This document shows positions 6,106 to 13,642 of a stretch of 22,191 nucleotides of DNA, one piece after another. The translations under genes and the position numbers were made by a program. The notes beneath the pieces were generated by a model. That model was not told the DNA's origin. It saw only the letters and a program-made list of their open reading frames with translations, and ran no database searches. The DNA is taken from assembly GCA_009699825.1 (NCBI GenBank), contig WLNM01000006.1, positions 1-22,191 on the forward strand, given 5' to 3'. How positions within the stretch are numbered: the first letter of the stretch is position 1; each line of letters starts with the position of its first letter. Origin of the DNA: Actinomycetota bacterium (GTDB taxonomy: Bacteria; Actinomycetota; Actinomycetes; Nanopelagicales; Nanopelagicaceae).

Positions 6106-7014
6106 ATGAACACGATCCTAAACCCCTTATATACTGCTGTTTCTTGGGTCATTATTTCGATCCATGGTTTATTAGCGCCAATCTTTGGTTCAACCAGCGG
6201 TGTTACCTGGAGCCTTTCCATCATCGGTCTTGTGATTCTTATTCGTATTATTTTAATTCCGCTCTTTGTAAAACAGATTAAAAGCCAACGTGCGCTCACC
6301 GCACTTCAACCACAAATGAAGGCGATTCAAGCAAAGTACAAAGATGATCGTCAGAAGCAATCTGAAGAGATGATGAAGCTCTATAAAGAGCATAAGACAA
6401 ACCCACTAGCTTCTTGTTTTCCAATCCTGGCACAGGCGCCAATCTTCTTTGCACTCTTTACAGTACTCAATGGAATTGGAAAAAACCCACCAGTTAAACA
6501 CGGTGTTCTTACACAAGCAGATGTTGTTAATGCTGCACAGGCAAGATTCTTTGGTGCACCAATTTCAGAGACATTCTTAGGATCTTCAAGCACCACTGTA
6601 AAAATTGTTACCGTGCTATTGATTGCATTTATGTCACTAACAACATTTACAACACAACGTCAGTTGATGGTTAAAGGAATGCCAAAGATGGATTCCAGCA
6701 ACAACATGATGTTGCAACAGCAAAAAATTATGTTGTATTTATTCCCAGTTATTTTCGCAATCTCAGGTGTTAACTTTCCAATTGGTGTTCTTATTTATTG
6801 GTCAACAACAAACTTATGGACATGGGGCCAACAGTTTTATGTAATTAAGAGAAACCCAACACCGGGATCACCAGCGTATGAAGAGTTACAACATAAAAAG
6901 GCACGCAAAGCAGGAACTGCTATTGAGGGCACAACCATCGACGAGTCCCAACCGGAGGGCGACGTTAAAGGCCAGCGCCAGCAACCAAAATCAAAAAAGA
7001 AGAAGAAGAAATAA
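6106..7014 (+). CDS. yidC: Membrane protein insertase YidC/Oxa1
   Basis: YidC inserts and folds inner-membrane proteins, alone or with SecYEG. The 302-residue product is the short type without the large periplasmic domain of proteobacteria. Membrane segments can be seen near residues 10-50 (LYTAVSWVIISIHGLLAPIFG and LSIIGLVILIRIILIPLFV), around 100 (CFPILAQAPIFFALFTVLNG), around 165 (KIVTVLLIAFMSLTTF) and around 205-235. The cytoplasmic loop between the first two and the third, KSQRALTALQPQMKAIQAKY, is the highly conserved YidC motif. The C-terminus is strongly basic, ending in a run of six lysines, consistent with ribosome binding. A GGTGGG ribosome-binding site precedes the ATG. Confidence 0.96.
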   Translation: MNTILNPLYTAVSWVIISIHGLLAPIFGSTSGVTWSLSIIGLVILIRIILIPLFVKQIKSQRALTALQPQMKAIQAKYKDDRQKQSEEMMKLYKEHKTNPLASCFPILAQAPIFFALFTVLNGIGKNPPVKHGVLTQADVVNAAQARFFGAPISETFLGSSSTTVKIVTVLLIAFMSLTTFTTQRQLMVKGMPKMDSSNNMMLQQQKIMLYLFPVIFAISGVNFPIGVLIYWSTTNLWTWGQQFYVIKRNPTPGSPAYEELQHKKARKAGTAIEGTTIDESQPEGDVKGQRQQPKSKKKKKK

Positions 7015-7089
7015 GGACGATATAACGGTACATATCGGTACAAAAAGGCTTAAACCACTACAAACCCACTATGGGTGGCGAGGATAAAA
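7015..7089 (+). other. yidC-jag spacer with tandem CGGTACA and a small hairpin
   Basis: This 75-nt spacer has two direct copies of CGGTACA (7026-7032, 7036-7042) exactly 10 bp apart, i.e. on the same face of the helix, then a short inverted repeat ACCCA-CTA-TGGGT (7064-7076) just ahead of the jag ribosome-binding site. No U-run follows the hairpin, so it is not an obvious terminator. Function unknown. Confidence 0.35.
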
Positions 7090-7626
7090 ATGGCAAAAAG
7101 CAAAGCTGTTGAAGAAGTAGTTGAAGAGGTAAAGGTTGATCCGAACGCAGATCTGAAGGCACCGAAGAGCGCGGCCAAACTCGAAGAAGAGGGCGACATC
7201 GCAGCGGATTACCTAGAGGGTCTATTGGATATCGCAGATCTCGATGGTGATATTGATATTGACGTAGAAAATGGTCGCGCGGCACTTGCGATTGTCGGTG
7301 GCAAACTCAATCACCTCGTCGGAGATCAAGGCCAAGTCCTGGACGCTCTTCAGGAGTTAACCCGCCTAGCGGTTCAGACTTCAACTGGAGATCGCAGCCG
7401 CCTCATGCTCGATATCGAGGGCTTCCGTGCTGGACGAAAAGCAGAACTCAAAAAACTCGCTGAAAAGATGGCCGAAAAGGCCAAAACAACAAGGGCGTCG
7501 ATCAAACTCGACCCAATGAACGCTTTTGAACGCAAGATCATCCACGACACGATCCAGGACCTAGGGTTGACGAGCGAATCTGATGGTGAAGACCCAGATC
7601 GCTACGTAGTTATCTACCCAGCCTAA
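7090..7626 (+). CDS. jag: Jag/SpoIIIJ-associated KH-R3H RNA-binding protein
   Basis: A protein of the Jag (KhpB/EloR-related) family, encoded almost always next to yidC, binding RNA through a KH domain followed by an R3H domain. The 178-residue form has an acidic N-terminal part, then LVGDQGQVLDALQELTRLAV (KH GxxG-type segment GDQG), then the R3H domain with its R-x3-H signature FERKIIHDTIQDLGL and the usual ending SDGEDPDRYVVIYP. The ATG at 7090 is preferred because AGG lies 6 nt ahead; a GTG at 7075 would add five residues. It is 5 nt from rsmG. The role in cell-wall elongation seen in firmicutes is not established for actinobacteria. Confidence 0.92.
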   Translation: MAKSKAVEEVVEEVKVDPNADLKAPKSAAKLEEEGDIAADYLEGLLDIADLDGDIDIDVENGRAALAIVGGKLNHLVGDQGQVLDALQELTRLAVQTSTGDRSRLMLDIEGFRAGRKAELKKLAEKMAEKAKTTRASIKLDPMNAFERKIIHDTIQDLGLTSESDGEDPDRYVVIYPA

Positions 7627-7631
7627 AATCT

Positions 7632-8213
7632 ATGGAGGTTTCACGTGAAACCCTCATCGAGCGGTATTTTCCCAGCTCAGTAAGGGCTATTACCGCATAC
7701 GCCGCCCTTCTTGAAGGGGCTGGAATTGAACGTGGCTTGATTGGCCCCCGCGAAGCCGACCGCATCTGGGAACGCCATATCTTTAACTGCCTACCTGTCA
7801 CCACCCTTTTCAAAGAGGGGGCGACGGTCTTTGATATTGGATCAGGTGCGGGGTTGCCAGGAATTGTGATTGCCCTGGCCCGCCCTGATTTAAAGGTGAC
7901 ACTAATCGAACCCCTTCAACGAAGGGTGGACTTTCTTGAAGAGGCGACAGCCGGCACAGAAATTACCGTTATTCGAGGCCAAGCCCAGAGTGTGAAGAAG
8001 AGCGCGGATTACGTAACAGCCCGAGCTGTGGCGCCCCTTGAAAAACTAAAGAAGATCTCCTGGCACTTAATCAAAAACGGGGGATCCTTGCTAGCCATGA
8101 AGGGCGAAAATGCCGCTGCTGAGATGGCAACCGTGCCTGGATCTCGCTTGCATGAAATTTCTTTAGAGGGCATAGAGCCGGCCCGAATAGTTGAAGTACT
8201 TAAAGGTGCTTAA
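7632..8213 (+). CDS. rsmG: 16S rRNA (guanine527-N7)-methyltransferase RsmG
   Basis: This SAM-dependent methyltransferase modifies G527 of 16S rRNA, near the streptomycin site. The 193-residue product shows the SAM-binding motif VFDIGSGAGLPGIVIALARP and the acidic loop VTLIEPLQRRVDFLEE, then VTARAVAPLEKL, a family signature. Its N-terminus MEVSRETLIERYF is partly dictated by an embedded parS site (7638-7651). No Shine-Dalgarno motif is evident; the stop of jag is 5 nt upstream, so initiation is probably coupled. Loss-of-function alleles in other bacteria give low-level streptomycin resistance; the gene here appears intact. Confidence 0.96.
   Translation: MEVSRETLIERYFPSSVRAITAYAALLEGAGIERGLIGPREADRIWERHIFNCLPVTTLFKEGATVFDIGSGAGLPGIVIALARPDLKVTLIEPLQRRVDFLEEATAGTEITVIRGQAQSVKKSADYVTARAVAPLEKLKKISWHLIKNGGSLLAMKGENAAAEMATVPGSRLHEISLEGIEPARIVEVLKGA
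7637..7652. promoter_or_regulatory. parS: parS site 1 (inside rsmG)
   Basis: The 16-bp palindrome GGTTTCACGTGAAACC contains the perfect parS core GTTTCACGTGAAAC; only the outermost base pair differs from the TGTTTCACGTGAAACA consensus, and the change keeps the symmetry. ParB loads here and spreads. It lies in codons 2-7 of rsmG, reading VSRET. Confidence 0.93.
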
Positions 8214-8221
8214 CTACGCGC

Positions 8222-9154
8222 ATGGTTGAGGGCATTTCTGATGATTCACGTGAAACAAAGCAGGTCATCGGGGTTCGCCGTCTAAAAGAGCCGATGGCCA
8301 AACCTGAGCACCTTCGGATCTTCACTGTGGCCAATCAAAAAGGCGGGGTCGGTAAAACCACCACAACTGTCAATGTTGCTGCAGCGCTATCAATGGGTGG
8401 TTTGCGCGTCTTAGTTATCGATCTAGATCCACAGGGAAACGCTTCCACGGCACTCGGTGTTGAACACCGTGCTAATGATGGAATTTATGAAGTATTGATG
8501 GGCTCGGCAAACATTGCATCTGTTGTACAAAAAGTTGCAGGTTTTCCTTCCCTTGATTGCATCTCATCTAATACAGCATTGGCGCAAGCAGAAATTAATT
8601 TAGTTTCAATGGTTGCTCGCGAATTGCGCTTAAAAGAAGCAATCGATGAGTTAGTAAATTTAAAAATTAAAGAAGGCAATCCCTACGACTACATCTTTAT
8701 TGATTGTCCTCCAAGTTTAGGTTTGTTAACTGTCAACGCATTTGCTGCGGCAAAAGAATTATTGATTCCTATTCAATGCGAGTACTACGCACTTGAAGGC
8801 TTAACTCAATTATTAGAAACATATCAAGTAGTTAAAAAGCGTTTAAATTCAACACTTGAGCTTTCTACAATTCTTCTAACAATGTTTGACGGTCGCACGC
8901 GTCTTGCAAATGATGTTGCTGCAAGTGTTCGTACACACTTTCCAAATGAATTAATTGATATTCCAATTCCACGTGCAGTGCGCGTATCAGAAGCACCGTC
9001 GTATGGACAGACCGTCATGACATATGACCCAACTTCACCAGGAGCACTTGCTTACATGCAAGTTGCGCGAGAAATTGCGGATCGCGGTAAAGCTTTTGAT
9101 TCAAATGTTGTCAGCATTAATTACAAGTTAAAACAAAGCGGTGAAATTGCATGA
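8222..9154 (+). CDS. parA: Chromosome-partitioning ATPase ParA (Soj)
   Basis: ParA forms ATP-dependent dimers on DNA and moves ParB-parS complexes. The product has 310 residues with the deviant Walker A KGGVGKTTT about 40 residues in, the LDPQGNAS switch, and YIFIDCPPSLGLLTVNA as Walker B. The start is uncertain. The ATG at 8222 gives an N-terminal extension containing DSRETK, encoded across the second parS site. An ATG at 8294 (MAKPEHLRIFTVANQKGG) would place that site in the rsmG-parA spacer. I keep 8222 because, from memory, mycobacterial ParA also has an N-terminal extension with VSRET, but neither start has a strong ribosome-binding site. It overlaps parB by 4 nt. Confidence 0.94.
   Translation: MVEGISDDSRETKQVIGVRRLKEPMAKPEHLRIFTVANQKGGVGKTTTTVNVAAALSMGGLRVLVIDLDPQGNASTALGVEHRANDGIYEVLMGSANIASVVQKVAGFPSLDCISSNTALAQAEINLVSMVARELRLKEAIDELVNLKIKEGNPYDYIFIDCPPSLGLLTVNAFAAAKELLIPIQCEYYALEGLTQLLETYQVVKKRLNSTLELSTILLTMFDGRTRLANDVAASVRTHFPNELIDIPIPRAVRVSEAPSYGQTVMTYDPTSPGALAYMQVAREIADRGKAFDSNVVSINYKLKQSGEIA
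8242..8257. promoter_or_regulatory. parS: parS site 2 (start of parA)
   Basis: TGATTCACGTGAAACA matches 15 of 16 bases of the parS consensus TGTTTCACGTGAAACA. It is 605 bp from site 1 and about 3 kb from the origin. If parA starts at 8222 it encodes DSRET; otherwise it is in the spacer. Confidence 0.9.
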
Positions 9155-10014
9155 GTGCAAAACGCGGGGGATTAGGCACAAACCTAGATGCACTTATCCC
9201 AACATCTCTTACTGTTGGTGGAAATGAAGTTGCACAACAGAATGAAGTTTCAATTGATTCAATCTCTCCGAACCCAAAACAACCTCGAACTGTTTTTAAT
9301 GAAGAGGCGATGGCAGAACTCGTTGCATCAATTAAAGAAATTGGGATCCTGCAACCACCTGTTGTTCGACAAACATCGCCCGGTCGCTATGAATTAGTAA
9401 TGGGTGAACGCCGTTTCCGTGCAGCAAAATTAGCGGGGCTACGAAGCATTCCTGTAATCATTCGCCAGACTCCAGATAATGAATTACTACGCGAAGCGCT
9501 GATTGAAAACATTCATCGCAGCCAACTTAATCCACTCGAAGAAGCTGCGGCATACACACAATTGCTACAAGACTTTAATTGCACGCATGATGAGTTGGCA
9601 CACAAACTGGGCCGCTCTCGTCCGCTTATTTCAAACACAATGCGTTTATTAAATTTGCCAGCAAGTGTTCAAAGCAGAGTGGCATCGGGTGTTCTTAGCG
9701 CAGGACATGCACGCGCACTCCTTGGATTAAGCAATGCAGCAGAAATCGACAACTTAGCAAAGCGCATAGTCGCTGAGGGCTTAAGTGTTCGCGCAGTTGA
9801 GGAAATAATCGCTACCACTTCACCTAAAGCAGCGAGTAAAGCAAAAAAGAAATCCTCAGGATCATCGCCAGAAGTCAATGAAATTGCGGAGCGCCTAGGA
9901 GATCACTTGGACACTCGCGTAAAAATTAAGGGCGGAAAGACAAAAGGCGAGATTTCAATAGAGTTTTCAGGTTATGCAGATCTTGCGCGAATTGTTAAGA
10001 AAATAGAGGGCTAA
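9151..10014 (+). CDS. parB: Chromosome-partitioning protein ParB (Spo0J)
   Basis: ParB is a CTP-dependent DNA clamp that loads at parS and recruits SMC and ParA. The 287-residue protein has the short basic N-terminus MSAKRGGLGTNLDALIP typical of ParB, then IDSISPNPKQPRTVFNEEAM, the CTP-binding GERRFRAAKLAG box (canonical GERRxRA), ENIHRSQLNPLEEAAAY, and the helix-turn-helix THDELAHKLGRSRPLISNTMRLL. A lysine-rich linker (KAASKAKKKSSG) leads to the C-terminal dimerisation domain. The ATGA overlap with parA indicates one operon. Its stop codon overlaps the stop of the convergent aminotransferase gene by 4 nt. Confidence 0.97.
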   Translation: MSAKRGGLGTNLDALIPTSLTVGGNEVAQQNEVSIDSISPNPKQPRTVFNEEAMAELVASIKEIGILQPPVVRQTSPGRYELVMGERRFRAAKLAGLRSIPVIIRQTPDNELLREALIENIHRSQLNPLEEAAAYTQLLQDFNCTHDELAHKLGRSRPLISNTMRLLNLPASVQSRVASGVLSAGHARALLGLSNAAEIDNLAKRIVAEGLSVRAVEEIIATTSPKAASKAKKKSSGSSPEVNEIAERLGDHLDTRVKIKGGKTKGEISIEFSGYADLARIVKKIEG

Positions 10015-11273
10015 TTTAATTTATTGCTGTTGCGACGTTCGATCTCTTGTTTAATAACGCCGCCAAGTGCTGCAACACCTTGATGAATACGCTCTGGCGT
10101 TGGGTGACAGAAAGATAAACGCATCTGCCACGAACCCAGGCCATCTGCATAAAACGCAGTGCCGGGCACATAAGCAACCTTTGCAACAATCGCTTTTGGT
10201 ACCAATAACTTCGTATCAATTTCAGGTGGCAAGTTAACCCAGACATAAAAGCCTCCACCAGGTTTTGTCCATGTAGCAGATGCTGGGAAGTGCTCTTCGA
10301 GTGCTTGTAACATCGCATCGCGGCGCACTTTATATAGTTCACAAAATGATGCGATTTGATCGCGCCATGGTTGATCAGCTAAATAACTAGAAATTGTTAA
10401 TTGCGTGAAGTTAGATGGACACAAAATCGAAGACTCACTTGCAATAACCAATTTGTCTTTAAGTGATGGTGGAACAAGCGCCCAACCCACACGCAAACCA
10501 GATGCAATCGTCTTCGAAAAAGATCCTAAGTAGATAACGTTTTCACTATCTTCTGCGCGCATTGCATTTGGGCTTGGACGATCAAAACCCAGTAATCCAT
10601 AAGGATTATCTTCAACGACAAATATTTCTTCTTCGCGGCAAATATCAAGAATCTCTGTGCGTCGATCCGCCGGCAACAAAACACCAGTTGGATTTTGGTA
10701 GTTCGGAATCAAATACAAGAACTTAATTTTTCGTCCGGCAGCGCGAGTTGTTTTAATCGCATCACGAAGTGCGTCAGGAATTAATCCGTCATCATCCATT
10801 GAAACGTGCACAACAGATGCCTGATATTGATGGAAAGTTCCCAGTGCTCCAACGTAAGAAGGCGCTTCAACCAAGACAACATCGCCCGGATCAATAAAAA
10901 TTCGAGAGATTAGATCGAGAGCTTGCTGAGAACCGGTTGTTACAACAACATCTTCTGGATGTGCGCGAATTCCTTCGAGTGCCATCATTTCGCAGATTTG
11001 TTCGCGAAGTTTTGGGTGGCCTTGTCCGCTTCCATACTGAAGCGCTTCTGTACCATTATTTAAAATCAAATCATTTACAACACTTGCCATCATCTTCATT
11101 GGAAGCGCAGAAAGATTTGGCATTCCACCAGCGAGTGAAACAATCTCTGGTCGTGATGCCACTGCAAAGAGCGCGCGAATCTCACTTGGTTGCATGCCAG
11201 CAGCGCGAGCAGCAAAACGCTGCTCAAGATTCTGCGGCGCACCGGTTTGGTGACGCGTGGAGATTTCGCTCAT
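10011..11273 (-). CDS. PLP-dependent aminotransferase (fold type I, class I/II)
   Basis: A 420-residue pyridoxal-phosphate enzyme of the AspC/2-aminoadipate aminotransferase type (the catalytic half of MocR proteins, without the GntR domain). Visible signatures are YGSGQGHPKLREQI, TTGSQQALDLISRIFIDPGD, the substrate and PLP region YLIPNYQNPTGVLL, VVEDNPYGLL with the PLP-pyridine Asp, and the Schiff-base lysine in GSFSKTIASGLRVGWAL. The substrate cannot be told; LysN-like or aromatic/branched-chain aminotransferases are possible. It is the last gene of the long minus-strand run, 33 nt after cwlM, and that spacer is filled by a strong hairpin. It converges on parB with a 4-nt overlap, leaving no room for a terminator. 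Confidence 0.88.
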   Translation of the reverse strand: MSEISTRHQTGAPQNLEQRFAARAAGMQPSEIRALFAVASRPEIVSLAGGMPNLSALPMKMMASVVNDLILNNGTEALQYGSGQGHPKLREQICEMMALEGIRAHPEDVVVTTGSQQALDLISRIFIDPGDVVLVEAPSYVGALGTFHQYQASVVHVSMDDDGLIPDALRDAIKTTRAAGRKIKFLYLIPNYQNPTGVLLPADRRTEILDICREEEIFVVEDNPYGLLGFDRPSPNAMRAEDSENVIYLGSFSKTIASGLRVGWALVPPSLKDKLVIASESSILCPSNFTQLTISSYLADQPWRDQIASFCELYKVRRDAMLQALEEHFPASATWTKPGGGFYVWVNLPPEIDTKLLVPKAIVAKVAYVPGTAFYADGLGSWQMRLSFCHPTPERIHQGVAALGGVIKQEIERRNSNKLN

Positions 11274-11274
11274 C

Positions 11275-11306
11275 CGCCAATCATCCCACAGGTGGTGGGA
11301 TTGGCG
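11275..11306 (-). other. Hairpin filling the cwlM-aminotransferase spacer
   Basis: Arms CGCCAAT (11275-11281) and ATTGGCG (11300-11306) and inner arms CCCAC (11285-11289) and GTGGG (11295-11299) form a 12-bp stem with a 3-nt bulge and a 5-nt loop (AGGTG). It begins right after the cwlM stop and ends one base before the aminotransferase ATG. There is no following U-tract. It may attenuate, stabilise or gate translation of the last gene. In the mRNA an ATG inside the hairpin opens a four-codon frame whose TGA overlaps the aminotransferase ATG. Confidence 0.6.
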
Positions 11307-12338
11307 TCAGCGGCGAAGACCTGCGCTACGTAAGTCAGAAATGCGAAGGGTCCCAGTTTTTGCATCATCTTCAGTTGATAAATAAAGGCGTTGAATTGCA
11401 ATGAGTAAAGACTCCGCAATCACGTCGCGAAAATCAGGGCGGGCTAAACGACTGGAATCTCCGGCATTGCTGGCATACCCCACATCAATTCGAACAGCAG
11501 GGGCTTTTGTTAAACGTAGCAAATCCCATGTCATAGCGTGGGTTCGGCAATTAAGTAAATCGGTGCGCGCGCAAATTTCTCGCTGCACAAGGGATGCAAA
11601 TCTTTCTCCAACAATTGAGTGAATTCCGTGCGCATCGCTTCCATAAAAATACGTTGCAACACCATGGGCTTCTGGGTTTGGATGTGAATCAACATGAAGA
11701 GAAATCATGAGATCTGCTTCTTGCTTATTAGAAAATGTAATTCGCTCTGCTTCGGTCGGGCAATTGTTTGCACCGCGAGTAAGAAACACACTTGCTCCAA
11801 GCGCTAATAAACGTCCTTCAACACGTTGGGCAATGTCATAAACGATCTCGGATTCAATTATGTTATTTGCACTATTGCCTTGATCTTTTCCACCCAAACT
11901 TGGGTCAATCACAATTACTTTATTAGCAAGAGCAGGACCACGATTTTTCTGCGAAGCACTTTCTCGCAGTTGTGATGGTGCACCTCCGGAAACTATTTTT
12001 GTTAATCGAATGAGCGCAATAACAGTTGCAGGTCCACATTTTCCATCAATAGCGATGCCTACAGATTTCTGGAAATCTTTAACAGCGTGTGCAGTAAGTT
12101 CTCCGTAAATTCCATCCACACGTCCACAATCAAAACCCATTTCAGTTAATCTGCTTTGAAGGGCTGCAACATCATCACCACGCATCGAGGGAGACTCTTG
12201 AAGATACAGGGAGCGATCCCCTAATTTCCATCGAGCTTCGTCCAGCGCACGAGCAGTGACATCATTGATGATGCCCGTAACTGTTAACCCGCGCGATTGT
12301 TGAAAAGAGCGGATCTCTTCTTCAGAGAGCTCTTTCAT
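11307..12338 (-). CDS. cwlM: CwlM-like peptidoglycan-binding / degenerate amidase protein
   Basis: A 343-residue protein with two N-terminal peptidoglycan-binding (PF01471-type) repeats (about 4-45 and 52-112, the latter VAALQSRLTEMGFDCGRVDG) and a C-terminal Amidase_3 fold (about 140-320). No signal peptide or membrane segment is visible, so it is likely cytoplasmic. The zinc site is damaged: the DPGHGG motif reads DPSLGG (His to Leu at 148) and the catalytic Glu position is Asp285 (VRIDVGYASN); Glu162 and His215 remain. This agrees with mycobacterial CwlM, which regulates MurA and precursor synthesis and is not a hydrolase. Neighbouring trxA, trxB and murJ match the mycobacterial cwlM locus. 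The regulatory role is inferred. Confidence 0.87.
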   Translation of the reverse strand: MKELSEEEIRSFQQSRGLTVTGIINDVTARALDEARWKLGDRSLYLQESPSMRGDDVAALQSRLTEMGFDCGRVDGIYGELTAHAVKDFQKSVGIAIDGKCGPATVIALIRLTKIVSGGAPSQLRESASQKNRGPALANKVIVIDPSLGGKDQGNSANNIIESEIVYDIAQRVEGRLLALGASVFLTRGANNCPTEAERITFSNKQEADLMISLHVDSHPNPEAHGVATYFYGSDAHGIHSIVGERFASLVQREICARTDLLNCRTHAMTWDLLRLTKAPAVRIDVGYASNAGDSSRLARPDFRDVIAESLLIAIQRLYLSTEDDAKTGTLRISDLRSAGLRR

Positions 12339-12344
12339 AATTGA

Positions 12345-12668
12345 TTAGATAAAACTTTCGAGATCTTTAAGAAGTGCTGGTTTTGGCTTTGCGCCAATAA
12401 TTGTCTTCACAACTTCGCCATTGACATAGACATTTAACATTGGAATCGATGTAACGCCATATTTAATTGCGATTGCAGACTCTTCATCTGTATTAAGTTT
12501 TACAATCTTTAACTTATCGCCATGTTCTGCTGCAATTTCATCAAGGATTGGCCCAACCGCGCGGCATGGTCCACACCATTCAGCCCAGAAATCAACAAGA
12601 ACGGGAATACTGCTCTTTAGTACGACTTCATCAAATGTTGCTGCTGTGACTGCTGTTGCTGCGCTCAT
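12345..12668 (-). CDS. trxA: Thioredoxin
   Basis: A 107-residue thioredoxin with the active site WCGPC (Cys32, Cys35) in FWAEWCGPCRAVGPILDE, the cis-proline segment VTSIPML and the following VYVNGEVVKTIIGA strand. It reduces cytoplasmic disulfides and receives electrons from the thioredoxin reductase encoded 44 nt upstream. A strong AAGGGGAAG ribosome-binding site precedes the ATG. The 44-nt gap to trxB is AT-rich and could carry a secondary promoter, though no clear -35 is seen. cwlM follows 6 nt downstream. Confidence 0.98.
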   Translation of the reverse strand: MSAATAVTAATFDEVVLKSSIPVLVDFWAEWCGPCRAVGPILDEIAAEHGDKLKIVKLNTDEESAIAIKYGVTSIPMLNVYVNGEVVKTIIGAKPKPALLKDLESFI

Positions 12669-12712
12669 GGCTTCCCCTTATTTAGATTTATTAGTCTATT
12701 TGAATAACTTTA

Positions 12713-13642
12713 CTAGTGCGAAAGAAATTTTTCAGCATCGAGAGCTGCCTGACAACCAGAGCCCGCAGCCGTGATTGCTTGGCGATAGGTGTGATCGACG
12801 AGATCTCCGCACGCAAAGACTCCTTCGATATTGGTTTTAGTCGAACGTCCTTCTACCTTTACATATCCTTCGGCATCGAGTGAAACTTGTGTTGTTATTA
12901 ATTCGCTACGTGGAATATGTCCGATTGCAACAAAGAGTGCACCAAATTCTCGTTTTGTTACAGCACCCGTGAGAACGTTTTTTAATTGCAGTGCTTCCAT
13001 TTTGGTTTCACCTAAAACATCAGTGACTTCGGTATTCCATAAGAATTCAATTTTTGGATTGGCCTTTGCACGATCAGCCATAATCTTTGATGCACGCAAT
13101 GAGTCGCGTCTATGAATCAAAGTGACTTTGCTAGCAAATTTTGTAAGAAATGTTGCTTCTTCAACAGCGGAATCTCCGCCACCAACGACGGCTATCTCTT
13201 GATCACGAAAGAAGAAACCATCACACGTGGCACACCACGAAACTCCGCGGCCAGATAAACGCTTTTCATTTTCTAAACCAATCTCGCGATAAGCAGAACC
13301 CATAGCAAGAATCACAGCCTTAGATTTAAGAACATTTCCTGATCCATCTTTTAAAGTTTTTACAGAACCTTTGAGATCCATTTCAACTATGTCATCCGTA
13401 ATTAATTGCGAACCAAAACGTGCTGCCTGCTTGCGCATTGAATCCATCAAATCCGGACCCATGATGGCTTCACTAAAACCAGGGAAGTTTTCAACTTCTG
13501 TTGTCTTCATGAGCGCTCCACCTGCTGTTACTGAACCCTCATAAATAACTGGTTCGAGTTGAGCGCGGGCAGCATAAATTGCAGCGGTGTAACCAGCTGG
13601 ACCAGATCCAACTATTACGACTTCGTGGATTTTTTCGCTCAT
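12713..13642 (-). CDS. trxB: Thioredoxin reductase (NADPH)
   Basis: A 309-residue flavoenzyme that transfers electrons from NADPH through FAD to thioredoxin. It has the FAD-binding GSGPAGYTAAIYAAR (residues 12-26), the redox-active SWCATCDGFFF (Cys137, Cys140), the NADPH-binding GGGDSAVEEA (154-163) and the C-terminal FAD motif GVFACGDLVDHTYRQAITAAG. Length and motif order are those of low-molecular-weight bacterial TrxB. It lies between murJ (30 nt) and trxA (44 nt). In mycobacteria and streptomycetes a sigM-type sigma factor gene is often found just upstream; none is present here. Confidence 0.98.
   Translation of the reverse strand: MSEKIHEVVIVGSGPAGYTAAIYAARAQLEPVIYEGSVTAGGALMKTTEVENFPGFSEAIMGPDLMDSMRKQAARFGSQLITDDIVEMDLKGSVKTLKDGSGNVLKSKAVILAMGSAYREIGLENEKRLSGRGVSWCATCDGFFFRDQEIAVVGGGDSAVEEATFLTKFASKVTLIHRRDSLRASKIMADRAKANPKIEFLWNTEVTDVLGETKMEALQLKNVLTGAVTKREFGALFVAIGHIPRSELITTQVSLDAEGYVKVEGRSTKTNIEGVFACGDLVDHTYRQAITAAGSGCQAALDAEKFLSH

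Noticed and set aside
10016..10342. 108-codon minus-strand ORF inside the aminotransferase gene
   Set aside because: An out-of-frame shadow of a well-supported enzyme.
10937..11404. 155-codon plus-strand ORF opposite the aminotransferase and cwlM
   Set aside because: A shadow frame antisense to two clear genes, with no recognisable domain.
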